Shown piece after piece: positions 42,460-51,100 of a DNA stretch of 64,000 bases; position 1 is the stretch's first letter; every line of letters starts with the position of its first letter. A program made the translations under genes and the position numbers. The notes below the pieces were generated by a model. The model made no database searches. It was not told the DNA's origin and was given only the letters and a program-made list of their open reading frames with translations. Source of the stretch: Halothermothrix sp. (GTDB taxonomy: Bacteria > Bacillota > Halanaerobiia > DY22613). The stretch is taken from positions 1 to 64,000 of the forward strand of contig JAENYK010000015.1 in assembly GCA_016841825.1 (NCBI GenBank). Reading direction: 5' to 3'.

Positions 42460-43365
42460 ATGACTCAGAATAATGAAGTTCAAGAAAGTTTAATACACGG
42501 AACCACTGATAAGATTGAATCCCTATGGTTAATTGTTTGGAAACGTTTCAAAAAAAATAAACTTGCAGTTTTTGGTGCAATTATTCTAGTTATTCTTTCT
42601 CTTTCAGCTATTTTTGCACCATTGATTGCTCCATACAGTCTAGAAGAAATGGATTTTATGTCCATGGATCAAGGACCTAGTAAAGCTCACTGGCTAGGTA
42701 CTGATTCACTAGGTAGAGACATCTTTTCTCGTTTACTCTTTGCTGGGCGAATTTCTTTAACTGTTGGTCTAGTTGCCGAAGGTATTTCTCTGGCTATTGG
42801 AGTTATTCTAGGAGCTATCTCTGGGTTTTACGGTGGTAAAGTGGATACTTTGATTATGAGATTGGTAGACATTTTCTCCTGTATTCCATTCTTATTATTA
42901 GCTATCACCGTTGTAGCTGTAGTTGGGCCAAGCATCTACAATTTGATGGTCGTTATTGGGATTATTGGTTGGACTGGTACAGCTCGATTGGTTCGTGGTG
43001 AGTTTTTAAAACTACGAAATATGGAGTTTATTGAAGGTGCTAAAGCCCTAGGTGCTTCGGATGCTAGACTGATCTTCTTGCATATGTTACCTAACTCTTT
43101 TGCTCCTATTCTCGTTACTGCTACTTTAGGTGTTGGTAGTACTATTATGTTTGAAGCTGCTTTAAGTTACTTAGGTCTTGGTGTACAACCACCTACTCCC
43201 AGTTGGGGTAACATGATTCAGTCAGCTAATGATATCATCATCTTCCAGGATAAGCCTTACATGTGGTTACCTCCTGGTATTGCCATCCTGTTGGCAGTCT
43301 TGAGTATTAACTTCCTTGGTGATGGCTTACGAGATGCTTTAGACCCTCGGATGCAAGTCAACTAA
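42460..43365 (+). CDS. ABC transporter permease, DppC/OppC type
   Basis: A 301-residue partner permease with six helices. It has an N-terminal cytoplasmic tail (WKRFKKNKLAVFGAIILV), HWLGTDSLGRDIFSRLLF, the EAA loop (MEFIEGAKALGASDARLIF, then HMLPNS) and the ending LDPRMQVN. AAAGGAGG precedes the ATG. No ATP-binding subunit genes follow, so DppD/DppF-type ATPases must be encoded elsewhere. Confidence 0.93.
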   Translation: MTQNNEVQESLIHGTTDKIESLWLIVWKRFKKNKLAVFGAIILVILSLSAIFAPLIAPYSLEEMDFMSMDQGPSKAHWLGTDSLGRDIFSRLLFAGRISLTVGLVAEGISLAIGVILGAISGFYGGKVDTLIMRLVDIFSCIPFLLLAITVVAVVGPSIYNLMVVIGIIGWTGTARLVRGEFLKLRNMEFIEGAKALGASDARLIFLHMLPNSFAPILVTATLGVGSTIMFEAALSYLGLGVQPPTPSWGNMIQSANDIIIFQDKPYMWLPPGIAILLAVLSINFLGDGLRDALDPRMQVN

Positions 43366-43367
43366 TT

Positions 43368-43399
43368 CAAAAGGAGAGCCCCAGGGCTTCTCCTTTTTA
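43368..43399 (+). terminator. Terminator of the ABC-transporter operon
   Basis: AAAGGAGAGCCC and GGGCTTCTCCTTT pair around CA and are followed by TTTTT on the plus strand, just after the second permease stop. Confidence 0.88.
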
Positions 43400-43505
43400 A
43401 ATTGTTAAAATAATATTCATGTTTTCAGTATATAATTTAAAATTTTTTCTAAATAGATCATCATAATAGCTAATCCAGCAATTTTTTTAGAAAGGAGAAT
43501 ACATC

Positions 43506-45248
43506 ATGCTTCAAAAGTTTAAACCTTTTATACTATTTTTTGTTTTATCCTTGATGATTTTATTTATCACTGGTTATTATCATTGGTGGGAAAACACTCA
43601 AAATATCACTCAAGTGCCCTATATCTCCCATCCTGATTGGTCTAAACCTGTTGCTATTGCAACAGAGTTACAGTCAAAGGATTATCGAATAATTCCAGAA
43701 GAAGATAGGGTAATAGTCTTTTGGATAAAAAAATCAACCCAGACTTTTGTAGAAAAACTTTACGTAGAAACGATTGATTATCAAGGTCAAAGACAGCTAG
43801 AGCCAGTTTTATTAGAAGAACATCAAAATTTAAAATGTTTTGCCATCGAGAAAACCGACGATCGATATCACCTTTTCCTGTTTATGGGAGAAAGCGAGTC
43901 AAATCTAAATCTAGTTCATCGAATCCTTAATCAAGATTATCAAGTCATTTCTCAGCAAACACTGGCTCAAGGGTTTGCTTATACTACTGATATAAAAAGT
44001 TCTACTTTCAATAATGCTATTTATCTTACATGGTCTACAACCAAAGGTAAATATAACCAGATTGATCTGGCAAGTTTAGATCTATTAACTAATGCTTTTA
44101 AAATAAAATCGATCACTGAGGATAATCTACAACACCTTTATCCTAATTTTGATTTGGCAAATAACACGATTCACATAGCATACCTTCAGCGTGACCCCAC
44201 TGTATCATCTAATCTTCGAGCTGTAGATATTGGTAATGAATATCAACTATTCTATCAAAAATTTGATCTAAGATTGGATCAGAATTCTAATCCTATTTAT
44301 ATTGCCGCAGCTGCCTTAACCATGGGAACTACTGCCCCACAGATCCTTTATGATGATGGTCTTATACACATAATCTGGAACAAATTCTATGATGAGGTAA
44401 GAACTACCTCTCCTGGACGTTGGCTATATTATACCACCTTTAATCCCAGTTCAGCAGATCAGATCATGATTCATCGACTGACTCCTGACTATAGTTACGC
44501 CTTTGAACCAACTCTCCTTAAGAACAATAAGGAATTAACTCTAGCATATATAAATTCCAAAAATCAAGATTTAGTAATCTCATCTGTTGATCCTTCTATG
44601 CCTGCTTTGAAGGAAGTATCCAGATTGTTTACAGATCAAAAGATCGGTTTTCAACCACATTTATTTATAGATCCATCAGGAGATCTCAATATCTCCTGGA
44701 TTGAACTCAAGGATGGAATTATGCAACTATTCTTCGCAACCACCAAATATCCACATAAACCTGAAATTCTAGAAACTCTTGGCATGAAAATAGAAGGATC
44801 AGATAGCTTTGTTGGAGCATATCTCTGGTTTATCATTTTTTATTTCTTTATTTTTCCATTGTATAGTGTTTTTCTAAACATTGATCTTGTTCTCTGGCCA
44901 CTTGTCTTCTATTTTGGACTTCTCTTTTTGAGTTGGAGATATAAAAAACTGGCTTTCTTACAGAAGGTTAATAATGAATACATGGTCTATTTTTCTGCTC
45001 TACTGGTTATGTTGTTAAAATGTTTCAGCCATGATGGGTATGAATTTTTGATAACAAATTTTGCGATTCCTGACCCCCTAACTCCATATATTATCGGGTT
45101 ATCTTTTATCGCCAGTTTGTTTTATATGTGGCGAATTAAGTTTAACCGAAGACATGCAGTACTCATAGGTGTGGGATGTTTTATGTTCTGGATCTATCTA
45201 ATAAATCAAGCAAATTTTATCTTCCATGTTCATCAGTACACTTTTTAG
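43506..45248 (+). CDS. Unknown membrane protein with beta-propeller-like extracytoplasmic domain
   Basis: A 580-residue protein I do not recognise by name. An N-terminal helix (about 9-27, FILFFVLSLMILFITGYY) is followed by about 400 residues of beta-rich sequence with repeated short blades: AIYLTWSTTKG, TIHIAYLQRD, LIHIIWNKFYD, ELTLAYINSK and DLNISWIELKD. This spacing resembles sialidase-type (BNR/Asp-box-like) propellers. The last 150 residues contain four or five membrane helices. AAAGGAG precedes the ATG. It follows the transporter terminator, so it may have its own promoter. A surface sensing or binding role is a guess. Confidence 0.7.
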   Translation: MLQKFKPFILFFVLSLMILFITGYYHWWENTQNITQVPYISHPDWSKPVAIATELQSKDYRIIPEEDRVIVFWIKKSTQTFVEKLYVETIDYQGQRQLEPVLLEEHQNLKCFAIEKTDDRYHLFLFMGESESNLNLVHRILNQDYQVISQQTLAQGFAYTTDIKSSTFNNAIYLTWSTTKGKYNQIDLASLDLLTNAFKIKSITEDNLQHLYPNFDLANNTIHIAYLQRDPTVSSNLRAVDIGNEYQLFYQKFDLRLDQNSNPIYIAAAALTMGTTAPQILYDDGLIHIIWNKFYDEVRTTSPGRWLYYTTFNPSSADQIMIHRLTPDYSYAFEPTLLKNNKELTLAYINSKNQDLVISSVDPSMPALKEVSRLFTDQKIGFQPHLFIDPSGDLNISWIELKDGIMQLFFATTKYPHKPEILETLGMKIEGSDSFVGAYLWFIIFYFFIFPLYSVFLNIDLVLWPLVFYFGLLFLSWRYKKLAFLQKVNNEYMVYFSALLVMLLKCFSHDGYEFLITNFAIPDPLTPYIIGLSFIASLFYMWRIKFNRRHAVLIGVGCFMFWIYLINQANFIFHVHQYTF

Positions 45249-45435
45249 AAAGTTGGAGCGGTATCACTATAATGCTAATACTGGTTCTTCTTTCAATTGA
45301 ATGATATAGAAATCCAGCTTGAATCTCTAAGATTGGAGATTATGCCACAAAAGGTTTTACACTCGTAGTCTTATTTTGAATTGCTTCGTAATACATTTTT
45401 TTAACCATATATTGTATGCTGCCATGAAGCCTTCG

Positions 45436-45850
45436 TCAATTATAATCATTCATATATTCACTAGCAATAGCATATACTTCTAGGTGACATTTAAGCTCAT
45501 TACAACTATTATACTCTTCCTCAAGAATAGGATGAAATGATTCAATATGAGTGTTCATATCTGGTGTTTTAACAGGAATCCTCTGATACTCCATTTCTAA
45601 AGAATCACAGGTACCTTCAAACTTGTTATCAATGAACTTAATGACATTATCAGTTCTAAACTTTGACATGATCATTCCCTTATATGTTTGTCTCTTTTTC
45701 AATGCATTCTTGAAACTCTACTGGCACACTTAGAAATACAAGATAATCCTAAATGATGTCTATAACCATACGATCAAAAATGTCAAGCAATGACAGCTGA
45801 TAAAAGAAACGATCATCTTCAAATATATCTATACTTTAACCCAAGTTCAA
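45436..45850 (-). pseudogene. IS3-family transposase (OrfB) remnant
   Basis: Reading leftward in broken frames gives DDRFFYQLSLLDIFDRMVID, then after stops FRTDNVIKFIDNKFEGTCDS and RIPVKTPDMNTHIESFHPIL. These are the central Asp (TDN) and Glu (IESFH) regions of an IS3/IS150-type integrase. At least one stop codon and frame changes break it, and no OrfA is visible. It is inactive. Confidence 0.75.
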
Positions 45851-45964
45851 CCATTCATAGATAGGGACTAATGAAAAGCCTTAATATCAAAAATTGTACT
45901 CTAAATTAGATATATTGCGTTTAATTAACTGTTCCTTAAAAAAAGACAAAAAAGAACCCTGAGC

Positions 45965-47357
45965 TTACACTCCAGATTAATAAACCAGAAACTGAGTTCT
46001 ATCCTGTCTCACTAGTCTCTTTTAATATTGTCATTATCCTATCTACCATAGCAGTATTGTCCTTCGCCAAACTTTCCTTCAACTGCATTCCGTTCACTGG
46101 CATCCTCATATTTCTGGCGTTTACGGGTAGACTGATACTGTTTGGAAGATTATACAAATTTAGCGTCACTCAGACGGATTCCTAACTCTTTACAGTAACA
46201 AAAAATTCTCGCGGTTTCGATAGAGTTTGTCAGCAAGAATTAATTTATGATAGCAACCGAATCAACTATAAATCACTTCTACAGCGTTTTTTGGAATTGT
46301 TCCTTCGCTTAGCTAGTCTATAAAAGATATCCGGTTACAAGACCGATTGATTCTTTAGCTCTAAATTTTATTTCGGCTTTAACATTGTCTCGGACAATAG
46401 GCTCATAGGGTTGACTGATACTAACAATTATATCTTCAATTCTATGTTCTTTTGCGATCAAACATAGTTTTTTGCTTCTGAATACAGTTCTATGTATCAA
46501 TGATTCGTAAATTTCGTGCTACAAAACGGAGTTGTTATCAAACAGTTTTACGGAGCTTTTTACTATTATTTTTTACAACATTTGTTTATCACCAGATAAT
46601 TCCTACTTGCTTTTCTGCGATATGTTCTGGGCTTACGAATTTCTCAACGTAATGAATTGATTAAGAGTATCAATTATTGCTTCCAGTTTCTCACACGCTT
46701 CATTGAACAGAGATAGATAGATAGATCGATAGGATAGCTAATATCCGAAGGAACACATATGGCATCTAAGTTCAATTCACCACTCAGAGGTTAGATTGGC
46801 TGTTGCTTTGATTTTGACTTTTTTTGTTTTTTGGTTAATTCACCTTGGTCTGATGATGGTTACTGTCATAATGGTTGTCGCCTGAATCATTCTCATCAGA
46901 TTCAGTATTAGTGTCTTGTTTCCCGATGCAATAAGTTTATTGATTTCTTGGTAAGCGTCAAGGACGCTTATATTTCTTGTATGATCTCAAGCCCTAATCG
47001 TTTGCACAAATGCACCATTAATGAAGGATCGAAAGGAGCATCATCTGGAAATTCCTTTAACCCAATGAAGTATTGAAGATATAGATTTTCCATAATCTGT
47101 TTAACTGTTCCCCGATCTGAATAATCACACTTTTCCTTATTAATGCTAAGTGCACCTAAAGCCATCCGTATTGGTTTGGCAGGTACACCAAGATCATCTA
47201 TAAATAGAGCTGAAAACTTTTCTTCAATCTCTTTCCAAGGGATATCTGAGAGAGTATTTAACCCAACGATTATCACATATAATTTACCACTTAAACGGAA
47301 GGTAAAAATCATATATAAGTGATAGTTAACAATCAGGTTTATAGTACATAAAATCAC
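45965..47357 (-). pseudogene. IS5/IS1182-type transposase remnant
   Basis: Segments of one transposase appear in order from right to left. First come IPWKEIEEKFSALFIDD, GVPAKPIRMALGALSI and YLQYFIGLKEFPDDAPFDPS (46968-47357). EACEKLEAIIDTLNQFI lies near 46700, and ISQPYEPIVRDNVKAEIKFR lies near 46390. ASERNAVEGKFGEGQY lies near 46080. The parts are separated by stops and frame changes. Together they cover nearly the full length of an IS1182-like DDE transposase, so this is a decayed full-length copy. Confidence 0.75.
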
Positions 47358-47569
47358 ATTCCAAAGTGCACGGATTTTTTAGTGAAAAATAGCTTTTTCC
47401 ATCACTTTTATAATCTTATACCTTAAAAATCTATTGTTATCAAGGTTCTTTTAGCTTTTTCAACAACCCCTAAATAAAAAGAGACCTTAAGAAACCGACA
47501 TCTCGGCATTCTTATTTCTTTTCATTTTTTGATTTTCAGTGTCTGTAACTATGTTCTTGGCTTAATTTC

Positions 47570-47850
47570 TACATATAATGGATGTCTCTTGAATCTCAAT
47601 CATATTAACGATCTGACTTGTTCATTAGTTAAAATTGTTATTTTGAAAGACCTTACTAAAATTAAAAATAAATTTTCCGACCTGAATTCTACCTAATTTT
47701 CCTGAGATTACTCTAGGTGATTTGTGCTCAGTTTTCAGCAATTCTTTTAGTAATAAAGCTAACCAATTTAATAATACATAGGCTTTAATTCGGTCTTATA
47801 ACCTATGATAAACAATCCTGATAACTAAATCTTGCTTTACATTCTCAATA
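47570..47850 (-). pseudogene. Decayed transposase C-terminal remnant (IS1634/IS4-like?)
   Basis: A broken leftward reading gives DLVIRIVYHR, then a stop, then DRIKAYVLLNWLALLLKELL. This resembles the VYHR...RI.AH..L end of IS1634-type transposases. The match is short and the family call is tentative. Nothing else was recognised between 47358 and 47569. Confidence 0.35.
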
Positions 47851-47876
47851 TCAACAAGATTGTGAATGGGCAATAA

Positions 47877-48016
47877 GGTTTTACACATTTTGATCAATAA
47901 TTTTTCACACAATTTCCAGTTTGGCCTTGACAATGAGCCTCTGTGGATGTGGTTCTAATGTAAAAGACGAAGTGGAAATTATGTGTAAAAAATTATTGAT
48001 CAAAATATGTAAAATC
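47877..48016. repeat. Long imperfect inverted repeat (about 40-bp arms)
   Basis: The left arm at 47877-47918 includes TTTTACACATTTTGATCAAT and AATTTTTCACAC. It pairs with the right arm at about 47973-48016, which includes GTGTAAAAAATTATTGATCA and AAATATGTAAAA. The 54-base loop holds no gene. It resembles a MITE or the ends of a deleted IS, just beyond the MFS exporter stop. Confidence 0.75.
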
Positions 48017-48046
48017 CTAGTTATCGTTCACAGACATTAAAATAGG

Positions 48047-49345
48047 CTATAACTCTCTTATTTTAGGTACTATAAATATCCCTAAACTTGCAACAAATGA
48101 TATAAAACCTACCAACAAAAAGATATTTGCGGGAATCATATTATCAGAAACCAATCCAATAAACAGTGTACCCAATGGGGTTATCCCCATAGTAAGAGTT
48201 GTTAAAATTGAGAAAAATCTACCTCTATATATATCTGGAACTATTTTTTGAATTGTAGCTAATAACGGAACATTGACAAAAGCCAAAACTCCTCCTAAAA
48301 GTAACATTAATCCACAAAGAATCAGATATATCAAATAATTACTCAGATAAGGTTGAATTTGTGGAATAATCGGTAATCCTACCAAAAAGATAATGACACC
48401 TTCCATTACCAATCCTTTAGAGAATAAACCAAAGTTCTTCTCCCGCTCCTTTAACATAGATAACACAATCATACCCAAAATAGTTCCTAAAGGCATCATC
48501 CCATCTATTATTCCTAACTCTTTGGGACCTAAATCCAAAGTAAATTTAATAATTTTTGGCAGAACAATCACCAATAGTGGAGTAATAAAAAAGTTTAAAA
48601 TCAAAGCAAAACCAGATAGATACATTAAAACAATTTTAGATTTCAAGAAAAGCAATCCTTCTATAAAGTCATTCCAAAACTCCTTGATTTTACTAATCTT
48701 AACTACTTTCTCTTTAGTTTCATCAATCTCAATTGCAGGCATCTTAATAAACATTTCTGAGATTCCAGATAAGACATACGATACTCCATTAATAAGAAAT
48801 ACACCAAGAATTCCAAAAGGAGCGTATATAAAACCACACAAAGCAGCCCCCACAATATAACTTAGTTTAATACTCATTTCATTTAATGAATTGGCTTGAG
48901 TAAGATTATTATGATGCACAATATTCGGGATTGATGCCATTACTGCAGGATTAAAGAGAGTACCAACTATTGCATTAATGGTCGTTACGACAAATATAGC
49001 AGTTAAAGATAACCTATTGGTAAGTTGTAACATCGATAAAACTAATATACAAGCTCCTCGAAATATATCTGTTAATACAATGATTTTCTTTCGATCAATT
49101 TTGTCAACATACACCCCTAAGAATGGACTAAGAACTATCCGCGGAATTGATGAACACAAAGATAGTATAGCAATGTGGAATCCTGAACCTACTTCACCTA
49201 ATAATGACAATAAGTAAACTATTACTGCTGTATAATGTATTCCATTACCAATGTTAGATACATTTTGCCCTACTAAAAGTAACATAAAATTATAATTCTT
49301 AAAAATACTTTTTGTTTCTTTTTGACGAGCCAGTTCCCCATTCAT
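48047..49345 (-). CDS. MFS efflux transporter (MFS_3, macrolide-export-like)
   Basis: A 432-residue exporter with about 12 membrane helices. The MFS signature between helices 2 and 3 is recognisable as FLGVYVDKIDRKKIIVLTDI, and LATIQKIVPDIYRGRFFS is typical of the MFS_3 group of drug and peptide exporters. The ATG at 49343-49345 follows AAGGGG. It is intact while almost everything around it is broken IS. It lies downstream of the NRPS genes on the same strand, so export of or resistance to the peptide product is plausible. Confidence 0.88.
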   Translation of the reverse strand: MNGELARQKETKSIFKNYNFMLLLVGQNVSNIGNGIHYTAVIVYLLSLLGEVGSGFHIAILSLCSSIPRIVLSPFLGVYVDKIDRKKIIVLTDIFRGACILVLSMLQLTNRLSLTAIFVVTTINAIVGTLFNPAVMASIPNIVHHNNLTQANSLNEMSIKLSYIVGAALCGFIYAPFGILGVFLINGVSYVLSGISEMFIKMPAIEIDETKEKVVKISKIKEFWNDFIEGLLFLKSKIVLMYLSGFALILNFFITPLLVIVLPKIIKFTLDLGPKELGIIDGMMPLGTILGMIVLSMLKEREKNFGLFSKGLVMEGVIIFLVGLPIIPQIQPYLSNYLIYLILCGLMLLLGGVLAFVNVPLLATIQKIVPDIYRGRFFSILTTLTMGITPLGTLFIGLVSDNMIPANIFLLVGFISFVASLGIFIVPKIREL

Positions 49346-49780
49346 TTTTCTACCCCTTTTCTTTGTTTTAGTATACTGCTTGCTATAAAGCCTACAAAAA
49401 ACTATCAACCTTTGCCACTTTTGTGCACCAAAATCCCTGTCCCAAACGTACGTTTCAACGGTTAATCATATGTTATTATAAAATACCAAAAAAAATAATA
49501 AACACCAGATAATCCACACCTCTCAACCTCAAGAAGTGGGAAAATCTAGCCTAAAAGAATCCATTTCAAAATTAACTCTTTGAGTCCTGTCTTAGTATAA
49601 ATATACTTTTGAATCATTTCACAGCACATTAACAGATCCAAAACCATGTAAACTTAATATCAAAAACATACTTCTGTTTATAAAATATAATATATTAACT
49701 GATAAAAGACAAACTTTTCCCTTGGTTTTTATTATTCTCGAAAAACACTGGGCGAGAGATTAAGAAACTCTCTGCTGAGA
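49346..49780. other. Gene-free stretch upstream of the MFS gene
   Basis: No gene is supported. CTCAACCTCAAGAAGTGGGA near 49522-49541 faintly resembles the 3' hairpin of the dispersed repeat, but the match is too weak to call a copy. Confidence 0.35.
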
Positions 49781-49789
49781 AGAGTACCA

Positions 49790-50682
49790 CTCATATATTT
49801 CTTTCTCAGCCAGCTTTCTGACATATTCATCAAGGTGTTTTGGTACTAGATTTTTCTGGGCATGATTGAATTGTCTTGCTCAAAAGTTTCATAAAAAACC
49901 TTTTCAACATGCTGAGAATTTTTATAAAGAAGGTTATTGGTTTTTAGTCGAATAACATATTTTACTTGATACTCTTCCAGTAAGGCATAAAGCTCAGGAG
50001 AAGCAAATCCACTATCTCCCCGAAGAATTAGTTCAATTTGGGGAAAATTCTTTTCAAACCACTGCAGTACTGGAGTTAAGAATTCCACTACACCAGTAGA
50101 TGTATAAACACTACCTTTTCTAAGAATCACCCGGAAAAGATCTCCTGTCAATCCATCAAAGAGCATTAGTGGATGATCCCCTTTGGAATTGTAATGGTAG
50201 TTGTAGGCATTTTCTTCTTGATTTCCATAGGTGTCAATATGGGTAGAGTCAACGTCTAAAACCACATATTTAGGTGGTTGACGTTGATAGATCGTCTCAA
50301 AAAGTGCCAATGTAACCTGATTAAAGCACTCCAGGCCTTCTGGAGTACATTCATTAATTCTGCGAGAAATAGCTGGTTGAGATGCCAGGGTTGACTTCCC
50401 TAAAATTTATTTGAAGATCGGATCTTCACGAAGTTCATCGGAAGCATCATCTTTATGATAACCAGCGATAGTGGTATAAACTAACTGTTTAATGACATCG
50501 GCTTTGGTGTGTTTAAGATCAGCGTTTCCTTTAAAAACTTTTTCAATAAGCTTTGAAAAACCAATTGCTTGATCAAAACTACGTGGGATTAACAATCCTG
50601 TGTCAGAGGAAAGATTTCCTCCGTCATAACTTAACAAAATTTTTTTGTTGAAATTTAATGTATCATGCATTATATTATTCAT
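49790..50682 (-). pseudogene. IS1380-family transposase, broken by a stop codon and altered at the C terminus
   Basis: The N-terminal part (50407-50682) reads MHDTLNFNKKILLSYDGGNL, SSDTGLLIPRSFDQAIGF and ADVIKQLVYTTIAGYHKDDA. At 50407-50409 a TAA follows DPIFK. The same frame then continues ILGKSTLASQPAISRRINEC, TPEGLECFNQVTLALFETIY and the catalytic region VVLDVDSTHIDTYG and LILRGDSGFASPELYALL. A single CAA-to-TAA change would explain the stop. After 49846 the frame ends. A +1 frame continues for about 35 codons (PKHLDEYVRKLAEKEIYEW) without matching the family, so the C terminus is lost or rearranged. Confidence 0.8.
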
Positions 50683-51035
50683 AGAAGGGACTCCTTTTCT
50701 GATGGTTTTTGTTTGATTACTTAAATTTTATCAGAAATTGGAGTCTTTTTCTATGTAAATTTACTATTTTACCTTTCACCTAGCAGATGAAAGTATTAAT
50801 TAAGTCTAAACACTGAAAAATCAAAACCCGTACGGGGTTGCTCCTATTTTTGTAAATATAGCGAGTTTACTGTAATATTTCTGTTGAAATTTAGTGTATT
50901 ATGCATTATACTATTCACAGAAATAACTCCTTTTCTGTGGATTTTTGTTGGTTACTTAAATTTTATCAAAAAACGGGGTTCTTTTCTATATAAATTTACT
51001 TTTTTTATTTTCACCTGACAGGTGAAAAGTAAGAT
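50640..51035. repeat. Two diverged copies of the IS1380 upstream end in direct repeat
   Basis: The stretch 50640-50800 (GTTGAAATTTAATGTATCAT, then GGACTCCTTTTCTGATGG, TTACTTAAATTTTATCAGAA, TTTCACCTAGCAGATGAAAG) recurs at about 50880-51035 with many differences, ending TTTTCACCTGACAGGTGAAA. Two elements of the same family therefore inserted next to each other. Only the end of the second remains, lying within about 70 bases of the truncated NRPS. Confidence 0.75.
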
Positions 51036-51100
51036 TAGCTATGTTCACTGATATAGCAACTATGCACAAGGTTTATTAAGTTTTCATGAATAAAGCGGGA

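Noticed and set aside
48393-48860. A 155-codon rightward ORF
   Set aside because: It is antisense inside the intact MFS transporter gene and has no family features.
49514-49575. Possible seventh copy of the dispersed repeat
   Set aside because: Only a weak CTC...GTGGGA resemblance; none of the diagnostic palindrome or end segments is present.
50640-51035. Direct repeats considered as att sites or a tandem duplication of the NRPS edge
   Set aside because: Both copies match the upstream end of the IS1380-type element, which explains them.
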